64,000 bases of DNA, taken from assembly GCA_015068305.1 (NCBI GenBank), contig SVKV01000005.1, forward strand, positions 1-64,000, in the 5' to 3' direction. The stretch is from Oscillospiraceae bacterium (lineage in GTDB: Bacteria > Bacillota > Clostridia > Oscillospirales > Oscillospiraceae). The notes under the pieces are model-generated. The model did not search any database, was not told where the DNA came from, and worked only from the letters and a program-made list of their open reading frames with translations. Made by a program: the position numbers and the translations under genes. Shown here piece after piece: positions 1 to 8,199 of this stretch. Position 1 is the first letter of the stretch. Every line of letters begins with the position of its first letter.

Positions 1-48
1 AACCTATACTTTTGTCATTTTTTGTAATTTTTTGGAAAAATAGAAAAA

Positions 49-83
49 TCCGAAAAACCGTTGCGGCACAACGACTTTTCGGA
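49..83 (-). terminator. Intrinsic terminator of the cotJ operon
   Basis: Read on the minus strand, an 8-bp outer stem (TCCGAAAA/TTTTCGGA) with an inner GTTG/CAAC-type stem is followed by a T-rich run (the A-rich stretch at 36-48 on the plus strand). It lies just after the stop of the truncated cotJC. Confidence 0.75.
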
Positions 84-109
84 TTGCAAAATTCGACCTT
101 GGGGAGCGG

Positions 110-538
110 TCACCTATAATTAAAAGCCTCCTCCGCGGCCAGATCTTCGCTGAGGTCCGTAATGGGATCGCCCTTAACCTGCATGCTGAAGGCATTCCAG
201 GGCGCACCGGATGCTGCCGTAGGATAGACTCCCGCTGTGTGGTCAACAAAGTAAGGTGCAAAGGCGGAATCCTGGATCTGACTGTCCTTCAGATTTCTGG
301 TAAGCTGGTGAATGATGGCGCCCACCATCTCCAGGTGCCCCAGCTCCTCCGTTCCAATGTCCGTCAGAAGCCCCTTAAGCTCGTCAAAGGGCATGCTGTA
401 GCGCTGGGACAGATAACGCAGGGAAGCGCCCAACTCTCCGTCAGGGCCACCGTACTGACTGATGATGATGGATGCAAGTCTGGGGTTGCATTTATCAATC
501 TTTACCGGGTACTGCAGCTTCTTTTCATAACTGAACAT
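110..538 (-). CDS. cotJC: Truncated spore coat protein CotJC (manganese-catalase family)
   Basis: A 142-aa protein matching the N-terminal three quarters of CotJC, a spore-coat protein of the Mn-catalase fold. Visible are the LQYPVKI-type start, the first glutamate segment, the EELGHLE metal-binding helix and the PWNAFSMQVKGDP segment. CotJC is normally near 190 aa. Here the reading frame ends at DLAAEEAFNYR, where the family continues through a second metal-binding helix pair, so the second carboxylate/histidine ligand set is missing. A terminator follows within 30 bases, and the lost end is not visible in another frame, which suggests a deletion rather than a single frameshift. The gene starts 2 bases after the cotJAB stop with a good AAGGAGGG ribosome site. 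Catalase activity looks unlikely; a structural role remains possible. Confidence 0.8.
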   Translation of the reverse strand: MFSYEKKLQYPVKIDKCNPRLASIIISQYGGPDGELGASLRYLSQRYSMPFDELKGLLTDIGTEELGHLEMVGAIIHQLTRNLKDSQIQDSAFAPYFVDHTAGVYPTAASGAPWNAFSMQVKGDPITDLSEDLAAEEAFNYR

Positions 539-540
539 CT

Positions 541-993
541 TTAACCCTCCTTATTTGCCGCATATTCCCAGGGCCAGGGATCACTCAGCCAGCGGTAGCG
601 GCTGCCTTTAGTTGGGGTGTGGTGGTTCATGGGGCCGCATTTTTCCGTGTAGCTTTCCATGCAGTCATGGTGCATCTGCTGGTACTGCTGGTAAAGCTCC
701 AGTGCTTCCTTGTCATCGCGATGGGTATCCAGATAGAGCGCCAGTTCTTTGATGGCAAAGGCCAATACCTGCAGTTCTGTTTTGGGTGTTACCGGAAGCT
801 CTTTGTTATTAACCATCCCCATAAAGGGAAGGTCCAGTCCCGGAAACAGGGTACCACGGATTATGCCTTTTCGGGCTTCATACTTGGGTGGGTTCTCTGT
901 CTGAAAAGGAACATAGGGGTTCGCCAGCGGTGCCATGGCAGGCAACCGGCCTTCACCGCCGGGATTCTGGGTATTTCTCCGTTCCAAAGTCAT
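541..993 (-). CDS. CotJA-CotJB fusion spore coat protein
   Basis: This 150-aa protein joins two spore-coat proteins that are separate genes in Bacillus. Residues about 20-65 carry the CotJA signature (YVPFQ, GTLFPGLDLPFMG). Residues about 70-150 are CotJB-like (LYLDTHRDDKEAL, YxxKCGPM, PWPWE). In the family the CotJ proteins act together in the inner coat layers, so a fused scaffold is plausible. The ATG at 993 lies only one base after AAGGAGG, which is too close. The in-frame TTG two codons later (987) has ideal spacing, so the real start may be TTG at 987. Upstream is a sigma-E-like promoter; downstream the truncated cotJC follows after 2 bases. Confidence 0.8.
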   Translation of the reverse strand: MTLERRNTQNPGGEGRLPAMAPLANPYVPFQTENPPKYEARKGIIRGTLFPGLDLPFMGMVNNKELPVTPKTELQVLAFAIKELALYLDTHRDDKEALELYQQYQQMHHDCMESYTEKCGPMNHHTPTKGSRYRWLSDPWPWEYAANKEG

Positions 994-1032
994 TCCTCCT
1001 TATCAATTCCTGTGGAACTGTCGTTCCGGGTC

Positions 1033-1060
1033 ATTCTATGCCATTTATTGTAGGAATGTT
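1033..1060 (-). promoter_or_regulatory. Possible sigma-E-type promoter of the cotJ operon
   Basis: On the minus strand a CATAGAAT -10-like box (1033-1040) is preceded by AACATT (1055-1060) with a 14-bp spacer. This fits the sigma-E pattern (ATATT-like, 14-15 bp, CATAnnnT). The cotJ operon of Bacillus is sigma-E dependent, which supports but does not prove the call. Confidence 0.4.
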
Positions 1061-1065
1061 CATGG

Positions 1066-1103
1066 CAAAAATAATGGCAGCCACTTTCGTGACTGCCATT
1101 ATT
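1066..1103 (-). terminator. Intrinsic terminator of the ACP-ligase-permease operon
   Basis: An 11-bp perfect stem (AATAATGGCAG at 1070-1080 with CTGCCATTATT at 1093-1103) is followed on the minus strand by a T run. It lies between the permease stop and the cotJ promoter. Confidence 0.8.
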
Positions 1104-1117
1104 CCGTAAGCAGATAA

Positions 1118-2392
1118 TCAAATCAAATGATAGACCAGACCAATTACAAGTGCTGAGGTGGCGCAGCAAATAGGACTGAGGATGCCGCCAACAACGGCAT
1201 AGTCGCGGAAGGAATAGCCTGCGGCGCAGGACATCGTCAAAGTGGATGTTGCAGTAGGCATGATAAAATCGAAGGCACCACCGAAGACAACAGCAACCAC
1301 CAGAGGAATGGGGTCCATGCCAAGTCCCAAGGCAACGGAAACCGCCAGACTGGAGAAGATGACCGTTGCGGAACTGTTGGCGAGGACATTGGACGCCCAT
1401 GCAGTAACAAAGCTGAAAATAACAACCAGCAGGAAGGGAGAGGATGTTCCGGCACCCACCCGGGTGAGGAAATCCACGATAATATCGCCCAAACCGGTCA
1501 GTGAGAAGCAGGCAGTAATACCATCCGTGCAGGCCAGAATAATCAGTGTGGACCAATCCAGTTTTTTCAGTGATTCTTTCCAGCTGGCACATCCTGTAAA
1601 CATCAACACACAGGCACCGGTCATTGCGATGACGCCCAACGGGACTGCGTCAACAAAAACAAAACATACAGCCACAACGACCATAACGATTCCGGTTACC
1701 CAGGTCTTCCAAATAGGAATGTCCTTGCTTTCCACATTGGTATTTACCTCATTGGTCTTGGTGTGGTCGAAGACCCGGTTGCCGATCCGATAGAGGAAAA
1801 AGTGATAGCAGAGCAGAACGACAATGAAAACAGGCACTGCAACGGCAGCCAGTTCAAAGAAACCAAGTCCGCGTTCCACACCTTCACTGGACAGAAGCAC
1901 GCTCTGTGCCAGCATTGGGGGTGAAGCACCGATCAGCGTGAATCGGGCACCGATAATGGTCGCATGCGCAAGAGCCATGTAGAAATTCTTCAGCTTCATT
2001 TCACCGTTGGACTTTGCTACATAGGAAGCAGCCAGTGGTGTCATCATGGCCATGACCGAAATATTATGTAGAAAACCGGATAAAACAGCAGCCATTGTCA
2101 TCATAAGCAGCAGGAACGCTTTCTCGCCGCCCTTAACATGCTTGAAAATCAAATTACCTACACGACCGATTACATTATTATCAAACAGGGCACTGCCAAT
2201 TACCATCATACCTGCAACCAGTACCACAAGATTCGAGGAGAAACCCTTGAAAGCATCAGCAAAGGGGAGGACACCGGTCAGCACCATGGCAAGCAATGAT
2301 GCGACCGAGACCAGAGCCAGAGGGTAGCGGTCAATGGCAAAGAGGATGATTGTAGTGATGAGAATGATCGTTGCGAGAGTAGAAGCTTCCAT
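1118..2392 (-). CDS. SLC13/DASS-type anion permease
   Basis: A protein of about 424 aa with roughly 10-12 hydrophobic segments and the GASPP(M) loop that corresponds to the GTxPN-type signature of the divalent anion:Na+ symporter (SLC13/CitT-ArsB) superfamily. Such proteins take up dicarboxylates, sulfate or related anions across the cytoplasmic membrane. A GTG at 2401 overlaps the ligase stop (GTGA). The ATG at 2392 has a better spaced GGTGA ribosome site and is chosen here. It is the last gene of an ACP-ligase-permease operon, so it may supply the carboxylate that the ligase activates; this is inference. The substrate cannot be read from the sequence. Confidence 0.75.
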   Translation of the reverse strand: MEASTLATIILITTIILFAIDRYPLALVSVASLLAMVLTGVLPFADAFKGFSSNLVVLVAGMMVIGSALFDNNVIGRVGNLIFKHVKGGEKAFLLLMMTMAAVLSGFLHNISVMAMMTPLAASYVAKSNGEMKLKNFYMALAHATIIGARFTLIGASPPMLAQSVLLSSEGVERGLGFFELAAVAVPVFIVVLLCYHFFLYRIGNRVFDHTKTNEVNTNVESKDIPIWKTWVTGIVMVVVAVCFVFVDAVPLGVIAMTGACVLMFTGCASWKESLKKLDWSTLIILACTDGITACFSLTGLGDIIVDFLTRVGAGTSSPFLLVVIFSFVTAWASNVLANSSATVIFSSLAVSVALGLGMDPIPLVVAVVFGGAFDFIMPTATSTLTMSCAAGYSFRDYAVVGGILSPICCATSALVIGLVYHLI

Positions 2393-2397
2393 TATGT

Positions 2398-3852
2398 TCA
2401 CCGAAATATCTTTCTATTAATTTTACCGTTATAAGTACGGGGTACCTCGTCGATCTGCTCAACCACAGAGGGTACTTTATAGGGCTCCAGATGGGGACGG
2501 ATTGCAGCAGCAACCGTTTTGGCGTTGAAAGCATGATCTTCATCCATCACCACAAGCAGCTTCAGTGCGGTGCCCATGCGGGCCTGGAAGCCAATGCAAA
2601 TGCAGTCTTTCACACCAGGACAACGCAAAGCAGCAGATTCCACCTCTGTGGGTGCAACCTTAAAGCCGCCAACATTGATTACATCATCACCGCGGCCTGC
2701 AAAGAACAGACGGCCCTGTTCATCAAAATATCCGAGATCGTTTGAGCGAATCCAACCGTCTTTTAGGATCGAATCCGTCAATTCCGGCTCATTGTGATAA
2801 CCGAGCATATTCATAGGACTTTTGACGCTGATGTATCCACTGGTATAGGCATCGCTGATCAATGCACCGTCTTCAGAGACCAGACGTACCTGAACACCCT
2901 TATGGGGACGACCCAGACAAGTCAGGTCAGCACCGGGAGCATTGTAATGATAGTTGCTGACGCAGCCGGTCTCACTACTGCCATAGCCCTGAAACAGTCT
3001 GGTTTTTGTCAACATTGCAGAAATAGTTTCCATATCTGCAGAAGGGAAGGGGGCAGATGCTGTGTAGATGAAATCAAGACATCCGTCCAGCTTTTTAAAC
3101 TCCGATGCCGCCAGTGACAGCAGCAGTCGAATGGATGCAGGAGGCAGATAAGTTGCATTGACACCGTTTGCATTAATAACAGAGAAGAACTTTTTAAGAT
3201 TATACACCCCATCCAGTAAAACAGCAGTACTACCCGCTGCCATGGACATATGCAGGCGCCGCAGACCTCCGGCATGATTCAAAGGTGTACAGATCAGAAA
3301 TACCGTATCTTCATTCATGCCGAAGCTCGGGTTTGCAGTTGCAACATAATGAGCAAGGCTGGAAGAGGAGATCATAACACCTTTGGACTTTCCTGTAGTA
3401 CCGGTCGTATACAGAATTTCAGCGCAGAGATCAGAAGGCTCGAGGGCAGTAATTCCTTCCATATTGGAGCAAGAGAGCAGATCCTTCGCGGTGCTGTAGG
3501 GAACACCGCACTGAGGATCGGAAGGTCCAACAATGAGCTCCGCGGAAACAGCGCCAGCAATCTCAGCCAGTCTGTTGTCAGGGACGCGGTTTTCTACCGG
3601 AACATGAACAGCACCGGCCAGATGGATACCATAACAGACAGCAACATATTCAATACTGTGGGATGCCACGGACACCACAGTGCTGCCTGCGGAAATACCG
3701 CGTTGCCGCAACGCGGAGCAGACAGCAAACATCTTCTGGGCAAGCTGGGCATAAGTAAACCGGCCATCGTCAGCGACAACAGCCGATTTATCAGGTATGC
3801 GGAGTGCATGATCCAGAATATGCTGCGGCAGTGTTTTAACCGTACCGATCAT
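2398..3852 (-). CDS. AMP-forming acyl ligase (class I adenylate-forming enzyme)
   Basis: A 484-aa member of the ANL superfamily (acyl-CoA synthetase, NRPS A-domain, DltA). The P-loop-like motif TTGTTGKSKGVMIS is near residue 150, GYGSSETG near 290, the hinge/ATP motif GWIRSNDLGYFDEQGRLFFAGR near 365-385, and the catalytic lysine lies in NGKINRKIFR at the extreme C-terminus. The enzyme adenylates a carboxylic acid and transfers it to a thiol. Its start overlaps the stop of the carrier-protein gene by 4 bases (ATGA), so the carrier protein is the probable acceptor, as in DltA-DltC. The acid substrate is unknown. Confidence 0.85.
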   Translation of the reverse strand: MIGTVKTLPQHILDHALRIPDKSAVVADDGRFTYAQLAQKMFAVCSALRQRGISAGSTVVSVASHSIEYVAVCYGIHLAGAVHVPVENRVPDNRLAEIAGAVSAELIVGPSDPQCGVPYSTAKDLLSCSNMEGITALEPSDLCAEILYTTGTTGKSKGVMISSSSLAHYVATANPSFGMNEDTVFLICTPLNHAGGLRRLHMSMAAGSTAVLLDGVYNLKKFFSVINANGVNATYLPPASIRLLLSLAASEFKKLDGCLDFIYTASAPFPSADMETISAMLTKTRLFQGYGSSETGCVSNYHYNAPGADLTCLGRPHKGVQVRLVSEDGALISDAYTSGYISVKSPMNMLGYHNEPELTDSILKDGWIRSNDLGYFDEQGRLFFAGRGDDVINVGGFKVAPTEVESAALRCPGVKDCICIGFQARMGTALKLLVVMDEDHAFNAKTVAAAIRPHLEPYKVPSVVEQIDEVPRTYNGKINRKIFR

Positions 3853-4079
3853 TCGTTCATGAGGCGCTGAACAAGCGCAGTGATAGAGTCGAGAGAGTTA
3901 AAGTTTTCGTTGCTGATCTCCTCAAAGGGCACACTGACGCCAAACTCGATGGAAAGCTCAGCGATAATATTGACGATTGTAAAAGAGTCAATCAGACCGT
4001 CATCAGCCAGCGTGTTGCTGGACTCAAAATCAACAGAAGGAGCGATATCGCTCAGAATTTCCAAAACTTGATTACGCAT
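3849..4079 (-). CDS. Acyl carrier protein (DltC/ACP-like)
   Basis: A 76-aa acidic helical protein with the phosphopantetheine site DGLIDSFT; the Ser of DSFT is the attachment residue. Length and acidity fit ACP/DltC. It is the first gene of the operon, with a strong AAAGGAG site upstream, and overlaps the ligase gene by 4 bases. It would carry the activated acyl group to the membrane acyltransferase encoded divergently. DltC-like and ACP-like readings cannot be separated by eye. Confidence 0.85.
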   Translation of the reverse strand: MRNQVLEILSDIAPSVDFESSNTLADDGLIDSFTIVNIIAELSIEFGVSVPFEEISNENFNSLDSITALVQRLMNE

Positions 4080-4099
4080 AATAATCTCCTTTCAAAACA

Positions 4100-4115
4100 A
4101 GCAAATTTATTTGCT
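4100..4115. repeat. Inverted repeat in the ACP operon leader
   Basis: A 7-bp perfect inverted repeat (AGCAAAT, two bases, ATTTGCT) sits between the candidate minus-strand promoter and the ACP start. It could be an operator or a leader hairpin. Confidence 0.35.
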
Positions 4116-4121
4116 ATTCTC

Positions 4122-4156
4122 TCTTTTTATATCATATATTTTCGACCTGCGCAAGA
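4122..4156 (-). promoter_or_regulatory. Candidate promoter of the ACP-ligase-permease operon
   Basis: On the minus strand TTGCGC, a 17-bp spacer and TATAAA lie about 50-75 bases upstream of the ACP start, with an A/T-rich leader. The -35 is imperfect. Coordinates are approximate. Confidence 0.45.
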
Positions 4157-4188
4157 ACTATTTTCATTAAAGTAAGATGCTGAGATTG

Positions 4189-4217
4189 TTGACAGAATCA
4201 GACATAATATGTATAAT
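4189..4217 (+). promoter_or_regulatory. Consensus sigma-A promoter of the MBOAT operon
   Basis: TTGACA (4189-4194), exactly 17 bp, TATAAT (4212-4217): a perfect vegetative promoter that reads into the MBOAT and DHHW genes. The leader of about 65 nt has only a weak GGTGGTG ribosome site, so strong transcription is paired with a modest start. Confidence 0.85.
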
Positions 4218-4286
4218 TAATGAGATATTTTGTCGAATGGAGCAACGGAAACATTCGGAACCGATTACATATTTGGTGGTGTCTAA

Positions 4287-5804
4287 ATGGTATTTTCAAG
4301 TCTGTTTTTCCTTTATGCGTTCATGCCCCTTTGTATGGCAACATATATGATGGTTCGCTCTACGAAAGCGAAGAATATCGTACTTTTGATTTTTTCTCTG
4401 GTTTTTTATGCCTGGGGTGAACCGAAGTATGTTCTGCTTCTGGTTCTGATGTCCTTCATCGACTGGTATGCCGCACTTCGCATTGAGGCTGAAACAGAAA
4501 AAAAGAAACGGCGCATCTGGGTTGCTGTGGCCTGTGTTTTCGACCTGGGTTTGCTGGGTATCTTTAAATATGGCAAAATGTTTGCCTCCATTTTCGGAGA
4601 GCCTCCTGCATTTATCGCCAATATTGCCCTTCCCATCGGTATCTCTTTTTACACATTCCAGCTGCTGAGCTATGTTGTGGACGTATACCGCCGGGAAGTA
4701 AAGGCCCAGAAACAGTACTGGCATGTATTGCTCTATGCAGCTCTTTTCCATCAGTGTGTGGCAGGACCTATTGTCCGTTACCAGACGGTTGAGTCAGAGC
4801 TTTTTGTTCACAGAGACCCCTTCAAGGGCAATGAGATTGTGGAGGGTATCCACCGCTTCTGCATCGGTCTTGCCAAGAAAGCGATCGTTGCCAATGCCTG
4901 CGGTAAAATTGTTGACGCGCTTGTCCTGTCCGATAGTGCTATTGCAGATCCGGCTCTTGCTGCCACCAATCTTCAGACATTGGGCAATGCTTCCGTGTTG
5001 GCCCTCTGGACCGGACTCATCATCTCCCTGATCCAGATCTATTTCGATTTCTCCGCATATTCCGATATGGCCATCGGTATGGGTAAGATGATCGGTATCC
5101 ATTATCCTGAGAACTTCAACTATCCCTACCTTGCAACTTCCGTTGGTGAGTACTGGCGCCGCTGGCACATGTCTCTTGGCCAGTGGTTCCGCGATTATCT
5201 GTACTATCCTCTGGCTTTGGGACCCGCGATCAAAGTACGTAAATTCTTCAGTAAGTTCTTCAGCCGGAAAGTTACGATGCACATTCAAAGTGCTTTTACC
5301 ATGGCTGTGCTGTGGTTCTGTACCGGCCTGTGGCACGGTGCTTCCTGGAACTTTGCCCTCTGGGGTCTGTATTATTTCGTTTTCCTGTTTATAGAGCAAA
5401 CGCTGCTGAAGAAGACCCTGGACAAGCTTCCTGCCATGCTGTGCCGTGTGTATGTGTGGCTGGTACTGATCTTTGGCCGTGTCATTTTCCGCTATACCAG
5501 CCTGGCCAATGTTCTGACCGTATTCAAGGGTATGTTTGGCGCCAACGGCAATGAACTGTCCGATTTTGCTACTGTCACGCTTCTTAAGAATAATTTTGTA
5601 TTGCTGATTTTCTGTGTGATCGCGGCAACTCCTCTGTTTAAGATGACTGCAGCAAAGATTATGTCGAAAACCGATAATCGCCCAGTGCTTCGTAATGCCG
5701 CATACTTTGTTGGATACGGACTGATTCCTGCGGTCTTGTTGCTGCTGTCCACCGCAGCTCTTGTGGGCAACAGTTACAATCCCTTTATGTATTTCAGATT
5801 CTAA
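4287..5804 (+). CDS. MBOAT-family membrane O-acyltransferase (AlgI/DltB-like)
   Basis: A 505-aa polytopic membrane protein with about 10-12 hydrophobic segments. The family landmarks are the mid-protein FDFSAYSDMAIGMG segment, the region YWRRWHMSLGQWFRDYLYYPL and the catalytic histidine in LWHGASWNFALWG near residue 350. AlgI/DltB/PatA-type MBOATs move acyl groups across the membrane onto extracellular polymers such as alginate, teichoic acid or peptidoglycan. The next gene follows after 15 bases and encodes the extracellular DHHW partner, as in alginate acetylation loci. The divergent ligase and carrier protein suggest a Dlt-like acyl donor route. Confidence 0.9.
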   Translation: MVFSSLFFLYAFMPLCMATYMMVRSTKAKNIVLLIFSLVFYAWGEPKYVLLLVLMSFIDWYAALRIEAETEKKKRRIWVAVACVFDLGLLGIFKYGKMFASIFGEPPAFIANIALPIGISFYTFQLLSYVVDVYRREVKAQKQYWHVLLYAALFHQCVAGPIVRYQTVESELFVHRDPFKGNEIVEGIHRFCIGLAKKAIVANACGKIVDALVLSDSAIADPALAATNLQTLGNASVLALWTGLIISLIQIYFDFSAYSDMAIGMGKMIGIHYPENFNYPYLATSVGEYWRRWHMSLGQWFRDYLYYPLALGPAIKVRKFFSKFFSRKVTMHIQSAFTMAVLWFCTGLWHGASWNFALWGLYYFVFLFIEQTLLKKTLDKLPAMLCRVYVWLVLIFGRVIFRYTSLANVLTVFKGMFGANGNELSDFATVTLLKNNFVLLIFCVIAATPLFKMTAAKIMSKTDNRPVLRNAAYFVGYGLIPAVLLLLSTAALVGNSYNPFMYFRF

Positions 5805-5819
5805 GTGGGGGATGTGAAA

Positions 5820-7289
5820 ATGAGTTTATTGAGTAGAAACGGAAAGTATCTGAAACAGACAGAAAAGAAAAAATCCAAATTTCTTTCTCTTCTCTATAGC
5901 TTTCCCGTGATTATTGTTTTTGCCGCCGTGACTGTGATTGCGTGGCTTATTCCCCTCAGACCTACAATGTCCGATTCCGAAAACAGAAACCTTGAAAGGT
6001 TCCCCGATTTCAGTGTTGGTGTCCTGTTGGATGGATCCTATTTCGATGATATCAGCGTATGGTTCTCCGATACCTTCACATTCCGTGAAACCTGGATCGA
6101 TACCGCCGCAAGCCTTGAGTACTTATATGGCTCTAAAACTGTGGCAATTTACGGTGATATCGGTACAGGCGACGAAATCCCGGAATTCAACCTATCCGCG
6201 AACAATACGGAAGCACCTACTGAGCCGGAGGTGGTTGAAGAAGAACCTACTGAAGCCACTGCGGATTATGTGGATGAAAGCACTGCTGTTACTGAGGTTG
6301 TTTTTGATCCCCGTGAAGAGGAAGATATAGAAGAAGCTCCGAGTGATGCAGCGAACTCCGCATGGGGCGGTCAGGTTATTGATGAGGATGAGTATATTGG
6401 TAAATCCGCGGTTATCCAAATCGGTAATGCCACCTATGCTACTACACATTTTACCAAGAGCTATGCAGACAAGTATTCCAAATCTATGAGCAAAGCTGCC
6501 GAGCTGCTTGATGGCAAAGCACGCCTGTTCTGTGTGCTCGGCTTGGAAAACACCACGTTTATGCTGACACGTGAAGACCGGATCAAAATGGGTTGTACGC
6601 CTGAAGAAGATGCGGTTCAGTACATGTACAGCAATATGGACTCCCGTGTGAATACTGTCACAATGTTCGACAAACTGATTGCTCATAATTCGGAGTATCT
6701 TGCTTTCCGAACCGATCATCACTGGACTGCAACAGCTGCATATTATGCATATGAAGCATGGTGCGAAGAAGCCGGATTTGAGCCTGTACCCCTTTCTGAG
6801 TATACCGTAATGGAATTCCCCGGTTTTCATGGCACCTATTATGCCAAAGCGGCGAAGAATTATCTGCTCGAAGAGGACACCGTCGTTGCATATGTCCCCC
6901 CAGGAAATATTACCCTCTATCTCAGTGATACAAGTGGCGACAGCTTGGGTTGGGAGCAACCTGTGATCACAGATATGAGCCGTTCCAAGTCAGGAACAAA
7001 ATATAGCGCTTTTCTGGCTGGCGATCACGCAAGAGGAACCCTCATCAATGATGATATCACGGATGGTTCTTCCTGTGTTGTCATAAAAACCTCCGTGGGC
7101 AATCCTTTTGTGTACTATCTTACCCAGCATTATCAGTATGTCTATGTGCTGGATATCCGATATTACACCGGTAAAAAACTGACAAACTTTGTGGATCATT
7201 ACAACATTGATGACGTTATCTTTATGCACGGAGCCGGCCTTGCCATGACCAGCGGCGGCACTTCTTTGATTTCCAGCTTTGTAAAATAA
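5820..7289 (+). CDS. Membrane-anchored DHHW (AlgJ/AlgX-like SGNH) protein
   Basis: A protein of about 489 aa with one transmembrane helix near residues 25-45 and the rest probably extracellular. The DHHW signature of AlgJ/AlgX-type proteins is seen in FRTDHHWTATAAYYAYEAW, and the C-terminal part has a GDHARGT-like block and the family end. A strongly acidic, Thr/Glu-rich linker lies at about residues 130-180. In alginate and related systems these proteins complete O-acetylation with an MBOAT partner. An in-frame GTG lies directly after the upstream stop (5805); the ATG at 5820 has a GGGGGA site 7 bases away and is preferred. It ends before a strong terminator. Confidence 0.8.
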   Translation: MSLLSRNGKYLKQTEKKKSKFLSLLYSFPVIIVFAAVTVIAWLIPLRPTMSDSENRNLERFPDFSVGVLLDGSYFDDISVWFSDTFTFRETWIDTAASLEYLYGSKTVAIYGDIGTGDEIPEFNLSANNTEAPTEPEVVEEEPTEATADYVDESTAVTEVVFDPREEEDIEEAPSDAANSAWGGQVIDEDEYIGKSAVIQIGNATYATTHFTKSYADKYSKSMSKAAELLDGKARLFCVLGLENTTFMLTREDRIKMGCTPEEDAVQYMYSNMDSRVNTVTMFDKLIAHNSEYLAFRTDHHWTATAAYYAYEAWCEEAGFEPVPLSEYTVMEFPGFHGTYYAKAAKNYLLEEDTVVAYVPPGNITLYLSDTSGDSLGWEQPVITDMSRSKSGTKYSAFLAGDHARGTLINDDITDGSSCVVIKTSVGNPFVYYLTQHYQYVYVLDIRYYTGKKLTNFVDHYNIDDVIFMHGAGLAMTSGGTSLISSFVK

Positions 7290-7297
7290 TATCCGGA

Positions 7298-7325
7298 GGC
7301 CCGCAGCATAAGCTGCGGGCCTTTT
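7298..7325 (+). terminator. Terminator after the DHHW gene
   Basis: A perfect 10-bp GC-rich stem (GGCCCGCAGC/GCTGCGGGCC) with an ATAA loop is followed by CTTTTC. Confidence 0.9.
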
Positions 7326-7444
7326 CTCTGTCATGCATAATTGTTTCCAGAGAATCATCGTTCCGGAGCATTCCATGCCGCATTTGGCCGGTGGGTTCAT
7401 GAAAACAGGCAGCGCTGCATACAGATAGCCTGAGGTGATTGGCG

Positions 7445-8161
7445 ATGCAACTCAAAAGATACGCCGGCGTCGTTCTGACTTACATACTCATTACAGGAAG
7501 CTTTATCGGACTTGCCAGCTGGACGAGTCTGGCAACAACAACGGTGGCCCGGATGATTCCGATGGAGCGGAATCATACCATCGTCATCGATGCAGGACAC
7601 GGGGGCGTGGATGGGGGTGCAACCTCCTGCACCGGGATTCTGGAAAGCAAATTCAATCTGGATATCGCCCTGAAGCTAAACGACCTAATGCATCTGCTGG
7701 GATATCAGACCCGGATGATCCGGACGGAAGATATATCCGTTTATACCGCAGGGGAAACGATCGCAGCCAAAAAGGTCTCCGATCTGCGGCAACGGGCAAA
7801 AATGGTCAATGAAACCGAGAATGCGCTGCTGCTCAGCATCCATCAGAACACCTTTCCGGACAGCCGCTACAGCGGCCCTCAGGTATTTTACGGACCGGAA
7901 GGGGAGGGGGAGGCCCTGGGAAAACTTCTGCAAAAAGCCCTGAACAGCGCGCTGAATCCCGCCGGAAACAGAATGTCCAAGAAAGCAGAAGGGGTATATT
8001 TGATGCAGCAGATTGAATGTACCGGTGTTTTGATAGAGTGCGGATTTCTGTCAAATCAGGCGGAGGAGGCAGAGCTGCGCTCTGATGTGTATCAGAAAAA
8101 GCTGTGCTGCGTGATCGCAGCGACAGTGGGTAATTTTCTTGACGGGCAAACAAATGATTGA
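7445..8161 (+). CDS. cwlD: N-acetylmuramoyl-L-alanine amidase CwlD (spore cortex)
   Basis: A 238-aa Amidase_3 enzyme with an N-terminal membrane/signal segment (residues 5-30). Zinc ligands are visible in VIDAGHGGVDGG, LESKFNLDIA and SIHQN, and the catalytic glutamate in LIECGFLSN. CwlD removes the stem peptide from muramic acid so that muramic-delta-lactam forms in the spore cortex. The size and single catalytic domain without wall-binding repeats fit CwlD. A TTG at 7439 also opens this frame; the ATG at 7445 has a GAGGTG site 7 bases upstream and is chosen. The radA promoter overlaps its end. Confidence 0.85.
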   Translation: MQLKRYAGVVLTYILITGSFIGLASWTSLATTTVARMIPMERNHTIVIDAGHGGVDGGATSCTGILESKFNLDIALKLNDLMHLLGYQTRMIRTEDISVYTAGETIAAKKVSDLRQRAKMVNETENALLLSIHQNTFPDSRYSGPQVFYGPEGEGEALGKLLQKALNSALNPAGNRMSKKAEGVYLMQQIECTGVLIECGFLSNQAEEAELRSDVYQKKLCCVIAATVGNFLDGQTND

Positions 8162-8167
8162 TATAAT
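8139..8167 (+). promoter_or_regulatory. Sigma-A promoter of radA
   Basis: TTGACG (8139-8144), 17 bp, TATAAT (8162-8167). It overlaps the last codons of cwlD and lies 33 bases before the radA start. Confidence 0.8.
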
Positions 8168-8199
8168 ACAGAAAACAAGAAGTCAAGGAGATAACCACT

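Noticed and set aside
7435..7812. A 125-aa frame overlapping the cwlD start
   Set aside because: Out-of-frame shadow of cwlD with Arg/His-biased composition.
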